Below, piece by piece: positions 17,572 to 26,502 of a DNA stretch of 64,000 bases. A model generated the notes under the pieces. That model was not told where the DNA came from. It made no database searches and saw only the letters and a list, made by a program, of their open reading frames with translations. Within the stretch, counting starts at the first letter, position 1. The number at the start of each line of letters is the position of its first letter. Both the position numbers and the translations under genes were made by a program. Origin of the DNA: Cohnella sp. CFH 77786 (lineage in GTDB: Bacteria; Bacillota; Bacilli; Paenibacillales; Paenibacillaceae). Location of the stretch: assembly GCF_019400745.1 (NCBI RefSeq), contig NZ_WJIB01000009.1:267100-331099 (forward strand), in the 5' to 3' direction.

Positions 17572-18663
17572 TTGCGAATCGCGACCATCCTCGGCACCCG
17601 GCCGGAAATCATCCGCCTCAGCCTGCTGATTCCCAAGCTGGACCGGCTGGCTGACCGGCACGTCTTGATGCACACGGGCCAGAACTACGTCCCGGGCCTG
17701 AGCGGCAACTTCTTCGCCGAGCTCGGGCTTCGCGCGCCGGATCTTCATCTGCAAGCAAGGAAGACGTCGGTCGGCGGCCAACTGTCGGTCATGTTCGCGG
17801 CTGCGGAGCATTGGCTGTCCCGGGAGAAGCCGGACAAGGTTCTCGTGCTCGGGGATACCAACAGCGCCTTGTGCGCTTTCATCGCGGAGCGGATGGGCAT
17901 ACCCGTCGTTCACATGGAGGCGGGCAACCGATGTTTCGATTTGGAGGTTCCGGAGGAGAAGAACCGCAGAGTGATCGACACGGTATCCACGTTTAACCTT
18001 CCTTACACCGAGAACAGCAAACAAAATCTGCTGCGGGAAGGGTTTCCCCCCCATCGGATTTTCCGGTGCGGCAACCCGATCTACGAAGTGCTTCGGCATT
18101 ACGATGACCGGATCCAGGACAGTCCCGTGCTCGCAAGGCTGAACCTGGTCCCGCGGAAATACATGCTGGCTACCGTTCACCGGGCGGAAAACGTGGACCG
18201 GCCGGAAGCGTTGGCTTCCATTTTGAAGGGGTTCCGTCTCGTCGCCGAGGAGCAGGGGCTTCGGATGATATGCAGCCTGCATCCCCGTACCCGATCCCGG
18301 CTGCCGGCGGCGGTCCTCCGGGAGCTTCATCCCTTGGTCGAGTTTCATGAACCGTTCGGCTTTTTCGACTTCGCTTCGCTGGAACGCAATGCCCTGTGCG
18401 TCTTGACGGACAGCGGGACGGTTCAGGAGGAGTGCTGTATTTTCGGCGTACCCGCCGTGACCGTCCGCCGGACGACGGAACGTCCGGAAACGGTCGAGTG
18501 CGGCAGCAACATCGTTTCGGGGCTATCGCCGGAACGGATTCGCGGCGCCGTGCGCGTCATGACCTCGCAGCCTGCCCGCTGGGCATGTCCCGAAGGATAT
18601 CTGGACGACGGAGTCGCAGGCAAGGTGGCAAAATTTATGTTTGGAGGGACAGCGGATGTTTGA
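17572..18663 (+). CDS. wecB: UDP-N-acetylglucosamine 2-epimerase, non-hydrolysing (WecB-like)
   Basis: The 363-residue protein interconverts the C2 configuration of UDP-HexNAc. Family marks are ILGTRPEIIRLSLLIP at the N-terminus, HTGQNYV, VLGDTNSALCAF, HMEAGNRCFD, TVHRAEN and TDSGTVQEECCIFGVP. The start is TTG 17572, just after AGAAGAAGGTG and four bases after the previous stop. It overlaps the next gene's start by eight bases. With the following dehydratase and reductase it matches the three-step route known for UDP-L-FucNAc and UDP-L-QuiNAc (CapE/F/G, WbvB/R/D types), where such an epimerase acts last. Confidence 0.88.
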   Translation: MRIATILGTRPEIIRLSLLIPKLDRLADRHVLMHTGQNYVPGLSGNFFAELGLRAPDLHLQARKTSVGGQLSVMFAAAEHWLSREKPDKVLVLGDTNSALCAFIAERMGIPVVHMEAGNRCFDLEVPEEKNRRVIDTVSTFNLPYTENSKQNLLREGFPPHRIFRCGNPIYEVLRHYDDRIQDSPVLARLNLVPRKYMLATVHRAENVDRPEALASILKGFRLVAEEQGLRMICSLHPRTRSRLPAAVLRELHPLVEFHEPFGFFDFASLERNALCVLTDSGTVQEECCIFGVPAVTVRRTTERPETVECGSNIVSGLSPERIRGAVRVMTSQPARWACPEGYLDDGVAGKVAKFMFGGTADV

Positions 18664-19639
18664 GGGTCGGCGTATTCTGGTCACCGGAGGAACCGGATCG
18701 TGGGGATACGAGCTGGTACGTCAGCTGCTGCCGCAGATGCCCGCGGAAGTGGTCGTATACTCGCGAAACGAATCCGCACAGGTGGCGATGAGCCGCGTGT
18801 TCGAAGATCCGCGGCTGACTTATTGCATCGGGGACGTCCGCGACCGGGAGGCGATGATGAAGGCCTGCGAAGGGATCGATATCGTTTTTCATCTCGCGGC
18901 GCTCAAGCATGTGCCGGTGTGCGAGGAACAGCCCTACGAGGCGCTCAAGACCAACGTCATCGGAACGCAGAACGTGATCGAAGCGGCCATCGAGAACAAG
19001 GTAAAGCGGGTCATCAATATTTCCACGGATAAAGCGGCGAACCCCTCCAACTTTTACGGCATGACCAAGGCGATCGGCGAGAAGTTGGTCGTTTACGCCA
19101 ATTTGCTCCGCTCCGAAACGAAATTCGTATGCGTGCGCGGCGGCAACGTGCTCGGCACGAATGGCAGCGTGATCCATTTATTCCTCAATCAAATCCGGGA
19201 TGGAAAGCCGGTTCGCATAACGGATCGGAATATGACGCGGTTTTTCATGACGCAGCAGGATGCCGTCCGCCTGCTCTTCCAGGCGACGGCCCAAAGCGTC
19301 GGCGGGGAAATTTTCGTCATGACGATGCCGACCTGCAGGATCGTCGACTTGGCCGAGGTGTTAATGGAATCGATGGGCCGGCGGGTGGAAATCGTGGAGA
19401 CCGGCGTGAGGCCGGGCGAGAAAATCCATGAGATCTTGCTCACGGAGTACGAAGCCTCGAATACGGTCCTCTATGGCGATGAGTATTTGGTGATTCTGCC
19501 CTCGCTCGACATACCGGGCCTTCGCCGTCAATATGACTCTTATCCGCCGGTCAACTTCGACAGCTTCTCATCTAGCCAATCCCTCATGGATAAAGAACAA
19601 ATCCGCGAGATGCTGGATCGGGGAGGCTTCCTCTCATGA
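18656..19639 (+). CDS. UDP-GlcNAc 4,6-dehydratase (CapE/FlaA1 family)
   Basis: An extended SDR enzyme: the Rossmann TGGTGSWGYELV is at the N-terminus, the family's HLAALKHVPVCE is in the middle, STDKAANPSNFYGMTK holds the catalytic Tyr-x3-Lys, and GGNVLGTNGSVI follows. These features are those of UDP-GlcNAc 4,6-dehydratases with or without 5-epimerase activity. ATG 18656 is seven bases after GGAGGG, inside the 3' end of the epimerase gene. Length 327 residues is normal. It should make the 4-keto-6-deoxy intermediate for the reductase encoded next. L- versus D-configured products cannot be distinguished by eye. Confidence 0.88.
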   Translation: MFEGRRILVTGGTGSWGYELVRQLLPQMPAEVVVYSRNESAQVAMSRVFEDPRLTYCIGDVRDREAMMKACEGIDIVFHLAALKHVPVCEEQPYEALKTNVIGTQNVIEAAIENKVKRVINISTDKAANPSNFYGMTKAIGEKLVVYANLLRSETKFVCVRGGNVLGTNGSVIHLFLNQIRDGKPVRITDRNMTRFFMTQQDAVRLLFQATAQSVGGEIFVMTMPTCRIVDLAEVLMESMGRRVEIVETGVRPGEKIHEILLTEYEASNTVLYGDEYLVILPSLDIPGLRRQYDSYPPVNFDSFSSSQSLMDKEQIREMLDRGGFLS

Positions 19640-20520
19640 ACGTGCTGCTTCTGGGCGGACAAGGCATGGCAGGCCATCTGATCGCCTCCCATTGGCTTCG
19701 CGTGACGGATCACAACTTGACCGTGACGATAAGGCCCGTTGTCCGGCAAGAAGCCTCAGCCGCCCGTACCCGGCGCAACGCGCTGCCGGAGAGTCGCGAA
19801 ATTACCGTCCGTGAGCTGGATGTTCGGGACTTTCATGAGGTGGAACGGACGGTACGGGAAGCGAAACCGGATGTCATCCTCAATGCGGTGGGCGTGCTGA
19901 ACGAGGAGGCGGAGAAGCGTCCGTCCGAAGCGTATCTCGTAAACGGTCTGCTGCCGCACTGGCTTGCTTACCTGGCAGACCGCCACGGCGCCCGGTTGAT
20001 TCATATCAGCACGGATTGCGTATTTTCCGGAGACAGAGGGAATTACCGGGAAGACGATCCGACGGACGGCCGTTCCGTCTACGCGCGCACCAAGGCGCTC
20101 GGGGAGATCCGCGATTCCCGGCATCTGACCGTCCGCACTTCGATCATCGGCCCCGACGTCAAAACGCACGGCATCGGTTTGATGCAGTGGTTCCTCTCGC
20201 AGCATGGCGAAGTGGCCGGGTATACGAAGGTTCCCTGGAACGGAGTGACGACGCTCGAGCTCGCCAAAGCCGTGTTATGGTTCGCGGAGAGGCCGGAGAT
20301 CGGCGGATTGGTTCACTTGACGTCTCCCGAACCGGTTTCGAAACACGATCTTCTGCTGCTCATGCAGAAGAAATTCGGCAAGACAGGCGTGACCGTCGTG
20401 CCTCAGGATGAGCCGCGGATCGATCGCACGCTGAATGCGACTCGCAAGGACGTCGCATACTCGGCTCCGGATCACGCCCGCATGCTGGAGGAACTGCGTG
20501 AATGGATGTGTCTGCGATGA
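19636..20520 (+). CDS. RmlD-like sugar-nucleotide reductase
   Basis: The 294-residue product has MNVLLLGGQGMAGHLI as its NAD(P)-binding start, then ILNAVGVLNEEAEKRPSEAY, HISTDCVFSGDRG, and SVYARTKALGE with the catalytic Tyr/Lys pair. This pattern is that of RmlD (dTDP-4-dehydrorhamnose reductase) homologues. In WbvB/WbvR/WbvD-type pathways an RmlD homologue reduces the 4-keto intermediate made from UDP-GlcNAc. Its ATG overlaps the dehydratase stop (ATGA). Reduction of a UDP-4-keto-6-deoxy-HexNAc is inferred from context. Confidence 0.82.
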   Translation: MNVLLLGGQGMAGHLIASHWLRVTDHNLTVTIRPVVRQEASAARTRRNALPESREITVRELDVRDFHEVERTVREAKPDVILNAVGVLNEEAEKRPSEAYLVNGLLPHWLAYLADRHGARLIHISTDCVFSGDRGNYREDDPTDGRSVYARTKALGEIRDSRHLTVRTSIIGPDVKTHGIGLMQWFLSQHGEVAGYTKVPWNGVTTLELAKAVLWFAERPEIGGLVHLTSPEPVSKHDLLLLMQKKFGKTGVTVVPQDEPRIDRTLNATRKDVAYSAPDHARMLEELREWMCLR

Positions 20521-21455
20521 GCGCGGGGAGGGTCGTCGTCACCGGGGCGGGGGGCTTTACGGGTGGACATGCGTGCCGGCATCTCTCGCGGTCGGGCTGG
20601 GAAGTCATCGCCATCGGCTCCCCCAGGTCGGCGCCGGAATTTTGGAGAGGGATCCGCGCGGCCGGCGGGGAGCCGTGCGACCTTACGGACGGAATGGCCG
20701 TTCGGAGCCTGATCGGGAGGCTTCGGCCCGAAGCCGTTCTGCATTTGGCGGGTCAGAACGCGGTGGACGTCTCTTGGAAGGCACCCTGCGGCACCTTGGC
20801 CGCCAATTTGATTTCTACCGTTCACCTGCTGGAGGCTGTCCGCTCGGAACGCCCGGACAGCAGGGTGGTCATCGCGGGTTCGATGGTTCGTCCCGCGGAC
20901 GATCGGCTTGGTGAAACAACGAATCCGTACGCGTTCAGCAAAACGCTGCAATTCATGGCTTCGCAAGCCTGGCACCGGTGGTACGGGCTTCGCGTCGTCG
21001 TCGCGGAGCCTTCCAACCTGATCGGGCCCGGGGGCAGCGCCGGCATCTGCGGGAAAATCGCCAGGTGGGCGGCGGAAGCGGAAACGGGGGCCGAAGTTCG
21101 TCCTTTTACGTTGTCCTCTCTGGGGGAGCAACGGGATTTCCTGGATGTCCGGGACGCGGCGGACGCCTACGGGCTGCTCTTGAGGGCAGGAGAACCCGGC
21201 CGCACGTACGCCTTGGAGTCCGGGACGTTCCGGACGCTCGAGGAAGTGAAGCGAACCTTCGAGGAGGAAGCGCGGCTGCCGCTCCAATGGTTGATCGGGA
21301 ATTCGCCCGCGATTTCTCCGGTTTCGAGGGACACGGGTCCGATTCGCAGTCTCGGGTGGCGGCCGCGAATTCCTTTCCGCCAATCCGTGAAGGAGACGTT
21401 GGACGAGGAACGGCGCCGGATTCGGGAGGGCGGGGGGCGGTTGCCGAAGCCTTGA
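20517..21455 (+). CDS. NAD-dependent epimerase/dehydratase (GDP-mannose 4,6-dehydratase-like)
   Basis: An extended SDR with VVVTGAGGFTGGHACRHL, VLHLAGQNAV, AGSMV, and NPYAFSKTLQF supplying the Tyr-x3-Lys pair; LSSLGEQRDFLDVRDAADAY is typical of nucleotide-sugar enzymes near GMD/RMD. ATG 20517 overlaps the upstream stop as ATGA, the pattern used throughout this operon; ATG 20502, with GGAGG 10 bases before it, is the alternative. It is the last gene of the plus-strand unit and converges on the ECF sigma gene. It probably modifies another nucleotide sugar for the same glycan. Confidence 0.78.
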   Translation: MSAGRVVVTGAGGFTGGHACRHLSRSGWEVIAIGSPRSAPEFWRGIRAAGGEPCDLTDGMAVRSLIGRLRPEAVLHLAGQNAVDVSWKAPCGTLAANLISTVHLLEAVRSERPDSRVVIAGSMVRPADDRLGETTNPYAFSKTLQFMASQAWHRWYGLRVVVAEPSNLIGPGGSAGICGKIARWAAEAETGAEVRPFTLSSLGEQRDFLDVRDAADAYGLLLRAGEPGRTYALESGTFRTLEEVKRTFEEEARLPLQWLIGNSPAISPVSRDTGPIRSLGWRPRIPFRQSVKETLDEERRRIREGGGRLPKP

Positions 21456-21477
21456 ATCAGGCTGCGGGCTCGCTCCT

Positions 21478-22203
21478 TTAGGCCGCCATCCGGGCGGTCG
21501 GATGAGCGGAAGGCCGCGGATCCGTTTGACGGATGCGAAGCAGGCGCCCTTGCGCGATTCCGACGGCCGATACCGGGTGCAGCACATCCTGCTGCGCCAA
21601 TTCCGCCAGTCTCGCGATATCTCCGTTCCGGTAAGCGGCAGCCAGCGCACGGAGAAAGATCTTCAAATCTTCGTCCTTCGGCTCGGGAAGCCATCCGTTC
21701 CGCAAATCTTCTTTGACGGCGTTCAGGGCCAGCCGCGCCCGGCGGAGCGCGGCTTTCGCCGCCCCTTCCGTCGTGCGGAGCATACCGGCCGTTTCGGCAT
21801 TCGAATATCCGAATACGTCCCGCAGCAGGAATACGGTCCGCTGAAGGGGAGACAAATGCTTCACCAAAGCGGCAAAGGCGCTTTCGAGTTCAAAGGCGCC
21901 GCCGTCCGCCTCCGCCGATTCGGGCCTGACCAGCCGCAGCAGCTGGGACAGGGCCTTTTTTCTGCGCGTTTGGTCGATCCACGTATTTTTCGCGATTCGC
22001 AGCATGAACGCTTCGGCATTCCGGTGTCCGGTGCCTTGCAGCGTCCCGAGCGCCTTGACCCAAGTGTCTTGAACCAAGTCTTCCGCATCCCAGCGCGAGC
22101 CCGTGAGGGACAGGCAGTACCTCGCGAGCGACGCGTGCAGCCGGGACCAGCCGGGGCTTCCCGTTTCGGTCGTATTTCTCTCCGTTGACGCAGATCCGAT
22201 CAT
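21478..22203 (-). CDS. ECF RNA polymerase sigma factor with short C-terminal extension
   Basis: Region 2 is clear (DAEDLVQDTWVKAL, then FMLRIAKNTWIDQTRRKK) and so is region 4 (LSPLQRTVFLLRDVFGYSNAETAGMLRTTEGAAK). After about residue 180 an extension begins (EDLKIFLRALAAAYRNGDI) that looks like the first helix of the SnoaL-like domain of SigJ/ECF41-type sigma factors, but it is only about 60 residues and then turns low-complexity. The start at 22203 follows AAGGAG by about a dozen bases; the frame is open further upstream without support. No anti-sigma gene is adjacent. It is divergent from clpP across a 221-base intergenic region. Confidence 0.82.
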   Translation of the reverse strand: MIGSASTERNTTETGSPGWSRLHASLARYCLSLTGSRWDAEDLVQDTWVKALGTLQGTGHRNAEAFMLRIAKNTWIDQTRRKKALSQLLRLVRPESAEADGGAFELESAFAALVKHLSPLQRTVFLLRDVFGYSNAETAGMLRTTEGAAKAALRRARLALNAVKEDLRNGWLPEPKDEDLKIFLRALAAAYRNGDIARLAELAQQDVLHPVSAVGIAQGRLLRIRQTDPRPSAHPTARMAA

Positions 22204-22424
22204 TCCGGCACACTCCTTGCCTGTAGTCGATGACGGCGAAGCCGTTATCCGTACTTGAGTAAACGAATCGGGCGCTCCGAAAGATACGCGGCGACGAAAA
22301 AAACGAGCAGCCCGATTTTCGGTCCGCGTGAACCCATTATACCTCGAGGCCCCGTATCTTTCGACGGCTCCGGATCGTTTACAAAGCGCAAGAATCCAAA
22401 TCAAGCAAAACGGAGGCGTGCAGC

Positions 22425-23006
22425 ATGAACGTAATTCCTTATGTGGTTGAACAGTCGAATCGGGGGGAACGATCCTACGACATTTATTCCCGCCTGCTGA
22501 AGGACCGGATCATCTTCGTTGGGTCGGAAATCGACGACCCATTGGCCAACAGCGTCGTGGCGCAGCTGCTGTTCCTGGCGGCGGAAGATCCGGACAAGGA
22601 AATCCATATGTACATTAACAGTCCGGGCGGATCCACCACGGCGGGTTTCGCGATTTACGACACGATGCAATTCATCAAACCGCCCGTTCACACCATCTGC
22701 ACGGGGTTCGCCGCTTCTTTCGGGTCTCTGCTTCTGGTTGCCGGGGAGAAGGGGAAACGGTTCGCGCTCCCCAACAGCGAAATCATGATCCACCAGCCGA
22801 GCGGAGGCGCCCGGGGACAGGCCAGCGATATCGCGATCAGCGCCAAGCGGATTCTACAGCTTCGGGAAAGGATCAACAACATTTATGCCGAACGGACCGG
22901 CCGGCCGCTGGAGAGAATCGAGCAGGACATGGATCGGGATTACTTCATGTCCGCCCAGGAAGCGTTGGAATACGGGATCATCGACCAAGTGATCACGAAG
23001 CTGTAA
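22425..23006 (+). CDS. clpP: ATP-dependent Clp protease proteolytic subunit paralogue
   Basis: This serine peptidase forms the barrel that degrades proteins fed by Clp ATPases. The catalytic triad is present: Ser98 in GFAAS, His123 in MIHQP and Asp172 in DRDYFM. INSPGGS and the full 193-residue length are canonical. The active-site segment [11 protein letters not shown] differs from the common GMAASMGAFLL, which points to a second, specialised ClpP rather than the housekeeping copy. It stands alone between a sigma factor and surface-glycan genes and has its own terminator. A developmental role is possible but not shown. Confidence 0.92.
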   Translation: MNVIPYVVEQSNRGERSYDIYSRLLKDRIIFVGSEIDDPLANSVVAQLLFLAAEDPDKEIHMYINSPGGSTTAGFAIYDTMQFIKPPVHTICTGFAASFGSLLLVAGEKGKRFALPNSEIMIHQPSGGARGQASDIAISAKRILQLRERINNIYAERTGRPLERIEQDMDRDYFMSAQEALEYGIIDQVITKL

Positions 23007-23011
23007 TGCAT

Positions 23012-23061
23012 GACGGAACGGGGTTGCGGAAGAAAGGATGCCTCACTCCGTTCCGTCTTTT
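23012..23061 (+). terminator. Terminator after clpP
   Basis: GACGGAACGG at 23012-23021 pairs perfectly with CCGTTCCGTC at 23048-23057, followed by TTTT. It ends clpP before the convergent glycosyltransferase gene. Confidence 0.75.
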
Positions 23062-23104
23062 CACGGCCAACGCAGCCTTCCTGAACTTTATCCTCCAATC
23101 CGGG

Positions 23105-24487
23105 TCAAGGAAGCCCGAACCCTCTCGGAATCCGGCAGAACAACTCCGCCGGCAGAGGAACGGCGTCGAGGGCGCCCAATCCGTACCTGCGCAGCGCGCC
23201 TTCATCCGGAACCGCCCGCAGCCTCTGGCCCTCCCCGTAATACAAACCCCCGTCGGGTCCCCGATAAAGCCGGTAGTCGATCAGCTCGTGCTCCTCCCAT
23301 ACGTTACCCGTAACCGGCCATCCTAGAACAATGGAGACGATTTGCGGATAAGTCAGGGAAACCGCCTCGTCCCATCGGTATCCCAGCGCGGAGAAAGCGG
23401 CTTCGCTGCCGATCGGATACCGGATTCCGCGGGAAATGAGGTGCATGCCCCCGGCCGGATCCCGTGCCAAGTAGACATCCGGATAGCCGTGCGGAAAAAC
23501 GTTGGCGTTCAGCGGGACCCCGTCGGGAAGATGCCGCAAGGACGACAAGGGCACGGAAGCGATCCTCTCCGGCGGCACCTTCAGCCGCAGAAGCGTATCC
23601 AGGGAAGCGACGGGGCGTTTGCTTCCGTTTTCGATCCGGTATACCCCTCCATTCTGAACCCTTGCATACCATCCGTTCGGGATCTCCTGCGCGGCAGGCA
23701 TATGATGGGGGTGAGCATGGGCGTGCCTTCCGGGCAGAAACGGGAGCTCCGCAAAGAAAAGGCGTTCGGGATTAAACCCCCATTTCCGGAGGAACAACCG
23801 CCGGTTTACGCCGCCAATGGCATGAATGTCAAGGGCATTGGCCGCGAAGCTTCGGCTCCCTTCGTGATACACGAACGTATCCCCGGCGATACGCAAGGCG
23901 AAGCCGGCTTTCAGGGCCTGATAGCCGAAGTCGATATCCTCGAAGCCGCCGATTCCGTAAGCTTCATCCAGTCCGCCCAGCGAGTTCCAGACCGTCCGCC
24001 GAACGAGCATGCAAAAACCGCTGATCGCGCAGGCTTCCTGCCATTTGGAGGGTTGGCGGCGATTAAACGACTCGCTGAACCGATGGATGTCGTCCTCGCT
24101 CGGGAACGCCGCTTCCACGAGCTGCATCCGAAGCACCTGGTTGGACTTCGGTCCGACGATGCCGACGCGATCGTCATCGCGCATGGCCGCCAGCAGCTGG
24201 GACAGCCAGCGCCAGGAGACGACGGTATCGTTATTGAGCAGCAGAATCTGTTCCCCGGCCGCGACGGCGGCACCTTGGTTGCAAGCGGCGGCGAATCCCC
24301 GGTTGTCGCCGTTGGCGATCAGCCTGATATCCGTCTGCCCGGACAGCCAGGCCACGGTTCCGTCGGTGGAGCCGTTATCGACCGCGATGATTTCATATGG
24401 GGCGTCCGTATAGAGTCGGATGCTGTGCAAGCACCTCTGGGTTAAGGCCAGATTGTTCAGCGTCACGATCACGATGCTGGTCAGCAC
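23105..24487 (-). CDS. GT2 glycosyltransferase with three VY-IE-G repeats
   Basis: The N-terminal 270 residues are a GT2 domain (SIVIVTLNN, VDNGSTDGT, LLLNNDTVV, GGFEDIDFGYQ). The C-terminal 182 residues hold three copies of the cluster's second module: GGVYRIENGSKRPVASLD from 279, DVYLARDPAGGMHLISRG from 338, and YRLYRGPDGGLYYGEG from about 409. The transferase is close to those at 1705 and 4192. GTG 24487 overlaps the upstream gene's stop and has no strong ribosome site, so translation is probably coupled. It is the last gene of a three-gene minus-strand unit. Confidence 0.85.
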   Translation of the reverse strand: MLTSIVIVTLNNLALTQRCLHSIRLYTDAPYEIIAVDNGSTDGTVAWLSGQTDIRLIANGDNRGFAAACNQGAAVAAGEQILLLNNDTVVSWRWLSQLLAAMRDDDRVGIVGPKSNQVLRMQLVEAAFPSEDDIHRFSESFNRRQPSKWQEACAISGFCMLVRRTVWNSLGGLDEAYGIGGFEDIDFGYQALKAGFALRIAGDTFVYHEGSRSFAANALDIHAIGGVNRRLFLRKWGFNPERLFFAELPFLPGRHAHAHPHHMPAAQEIPNGWYARVQNGGVYRIENGSKRPVASLDTLLRLKVPPERIASVPLSSLRHLPDGVPLNANVFPHGYPDVYLARDPAGGMHLISRGIRYPIGSEAAFSALGYRWDEAVSLTYPQIVSIVLGWPVTGNVWEEHELIDYRLYRGPDGGLYYGEGQRLRAVPDEGALRRYGLGALDAVPLPAELFCRIPRGFGLP

Positions 24488-25563
24488 GGGCCGACACCCA
24501 GCGCCTGCAGCATTTGCGAGAAGTTCCCTGCGTACCGTTCCATGGACAATTCCGTCCGGATCCGCGCCATCCCTTGCCGGATCAGTCTTTCCCTTAACGA
24601 AGGCTGCCCGATCAGCCGCAGCACCTGTCTCGCCCCCGCGCCGATATCCCCGTGGCGAAAGTATAACCCGGTTGCTTCATCCACGACCGCCGAGCGGACG
24701 CCTTCCGAGTCCGTCGTGACGACCGGACACCGGCAGCTGATCGCTTCCGCGGCCGCGTACGAACCGCTTTCCGCCCTGGAAGTGATGAGCAGAACGCCGC
24801 CGGAATCCCCCACTCTCGACAGGTAGTCGGGCATCAGCCGGTTCGGGATATCGTGGTAATGCGTGATTCGGTATTGCAGGTCGAGCCGGCGGGCCAACAG
24901 CTGGAGCTGCTCCGGCTCTCCGGGTCTGGCGATGGCGGGGTCGGTGAACATCCAGAGATGGACATTCGGCACCGATTTGGCGGTCTCCGCCCCGACCTTC
25001 AGAAAATCGCGCCAGTTTTTGTTCGGCTCCAGCCTCCCCATCCAGGCCAGCACCGGGCGGTCCGGGTTCCGGTCAGACGGCCAATAGCCGAACGAATCGG
25101 GATCGAACGGATTATAGAACGAGAAATGGGGCTTGTGCGGATACAGATCCCGCATAATGTCCCCGATATGCGCGGTCATCGGATACAGCAAGGCATCCGC
25201 ATAGGCGTCCAAATACGGCTTGGCCTCATGCATGATCCTCCTCGCCTCTTCCGGCGGTCCGAAACCCTGATTTTCGAAAATGATCTTACCGGCGTATCCC
25301 AGACTGCGCAGCATGGGCAACTGGAGGAAGAACGACGTCATCACGACCGCGTCATATCGGTGGACCTGAAGGATCCGTCCGATCTCCCCGGGGTCCGATG
25401 AATAGAAGACGGGAATGTCCGGCTCGATGTCGCCCGATCCGCTGCCGGTTTGGAAATAGAGCAGATGACCCTCGATCCCGCGGCTTCTCAAAGCGCGCAC
25501 CCGAAGGCGGTTGAGCGTGTTCATGCCTCCGCTTGGAAGGATAAAAATAAACAGAACCTTCAA
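24481..25563 (-). CDS. GT4-like glycosyltransferase
   Basis: A GT-B fold enzyme of about 360 residues: KVLFIFILPSGGMNTLNR at the start, LAWMGRLEPNKNWRDFL at the beginning of the donor half, then ITSRAESGSYAAAEAISCRCPVV and GLYFRHGD as the donor-binding loop. I chose TTG 25563, which follows GGGAGG by nine bases; ATG 25587 overlaps the upstream stop (ATGA) and is the alternative. It lies between two GT2 genes in one operon. Donor and acceptor are unknown. Confidence 0.82.
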   Translation of the reverse strand: MKVLFIFILPSGGMNTLNRLRVRALRSRGIEGHLLYFQTGSGSGDIEPDIPVFYSSDPGEIGRILQVHRYDAVVMTSFFLQLPMLRSLGYAGKIIFENQGFGPPEEARRIMHEAKPYLDAYADALLYPMTAHIGDIMRDLYPHKPHFSFYNPFDPDSFGYWPSDRNPDRPVLAWMGRLEPNKNWRDFLKVGAETAKSVPNVHLWMFTDPAIARPGEPEQLQLLARRLDLQYRITHYHDIPNRLMPDYLSRVGDSGGVLLITSRAESGSYAAAEAISCRCPVVTTDSEGVRSAVVDEATGLYFRHGDIGAGARQVLRLIGQPSLRERLIRQGMARIRTELSMERYAGNFSQMLQALGVGPC

Positions 25564-25583
25564 TTCCGATTGCCTCCCTAGTG

Positions 25584-26315
25584 TCATGTAGATGGCAAGA
25601 GGCTCAGCAAGGCTTTAAGACGCGGAGCATAACGGTCGCGCACCTGTATGAACTCCCTCTCGTTCCGCTCTTTCATTCTCAGCGTTCCCATCCCGTCGTG
25701 CCAGCGGTATAACGTCAACGATTCGTTCAGAAAATGGAAATCAACGCGAGCCAGGAGCACCCGTATCCAATATTCGTAATCCTGCGGGCCTCTCAAGGAT
25801 TCGTCAAACCATCCGATGAACGGAGGCAGCTTCCGGTGCATCATGACGGTCGAGCCGTTAACGGGACAGAAGTGCAGAAAACCTTCGATAAACTGGTAGG
25901 CGCTTGGGAATAGGGCCGACCGGTCCTCCGAAACAATATCGTTATCCTCGTTGATGTAATGGTAGTTGGTGCAACAGATCAACGCATCATGGTGCTGCAT
26001 GTAGGCCACTTGGGTTTCGATCTTCCGGGGCAACATGATGTCGTCCGAACTGAGCCATGCGATATATTCGCCTTGAGCCGCCCGGATCCCCCGGTTGAGA
26101 GCGCTCGAGGTTCCCCCGTTCGGCTTCCGGACGCAGCGGATTCGGTCCAGGTAAGGTTCGAGTTTCTTCAGATGCCGCTCCGACCCGTCATCCACGACGA
26201 CGATTTCGATATGGGGATAGGTTTGACCGAGGATGCTTTCCAAGCATTGATCGATGAAGGGGCAGTTGTAAAAGGGGACGACGACGCTGACGAGCGGCGA
26301 ATCGGGCAGACTCAT
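25584..26315 (-). CDS. Family 2 glycosyltransferase
   Basis: The 243-residue product carries VSVVVPFYNCPFIDQCLESIL, VVVDDGS, the WLSSDD stretch in the DxD position, and GPQDYEYWIRVLL, all in GT2 order. ATG 26315 follows AGGAGGCG closely; the frame extends upstream without another good signal. It is the first gene of the minus-strand transferase unit, and a strong hairpin about 120 bases upstream separates it from the next minus-strand operon. The short active-site set suggests a typical inverting sugar transferase. Confidence 0.85.
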   Translation of the reverse strand: MSLPDSPLVSVVVPFYNCPFIDQCLESILGQTYPHIEIVVVDDGSERHLKKLEPYLDRIRCVRKPNGGTSSALNRGIRAAQGEYIAWLSSDDIMLPRKIETQVAYMQHHDALICCTNYHYINEDNDIVSEDRSALFPSAYQFIEGFLHFCPVNGSTVMMHRKLPPFIGWFDESLRGPQDYEYWIRVLLARVDFHFLNESLTLYRWHDGMGTLRMKERNEREFIQVRDRYAPRLKALLSLLPST

Positions 26316-26437
26316 AGAACGCCTCCTGTTCCGGGTGGCAGAAAGGACTATCACAATGTACGGGGACAAGACGGCGAGCGTCACGACTCTTGTTCCCCAT
26401 CACGGGCCTGTTTTGCGCGGCCGGGTATGAAAGAACG

Positions 26438-26476
26438 AACGCCGCAAGCCGGCTCCCGAGGCCGGCTTGCGGCGTT
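26438..26476 (-). terminator. Strong terminator after the small-paralogue operon
   Basis: A perfect 16-bp stem, beginning AACGCCGC at 26438 and closing at 26476, has a seven-base loop at 26454-26460. On the minus strand it is followed by a T-rich stretch (CGTTCTTTC). It lies downstream of the three paralogous genes. Confidence 0.75.
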
Positions 26477-26502
26477 GATCGCGTTTTCGCGCCCGGTTCC
26501 GT

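Noticed and set aside
17345..17629. Alternative acidic frame with GPQETF repeats
   Set aside because: It overlaps the end of the GT4 gene and the start of wecB, has no ribosome site, and the basic frame agrees with the composition of neighbouring proteins.
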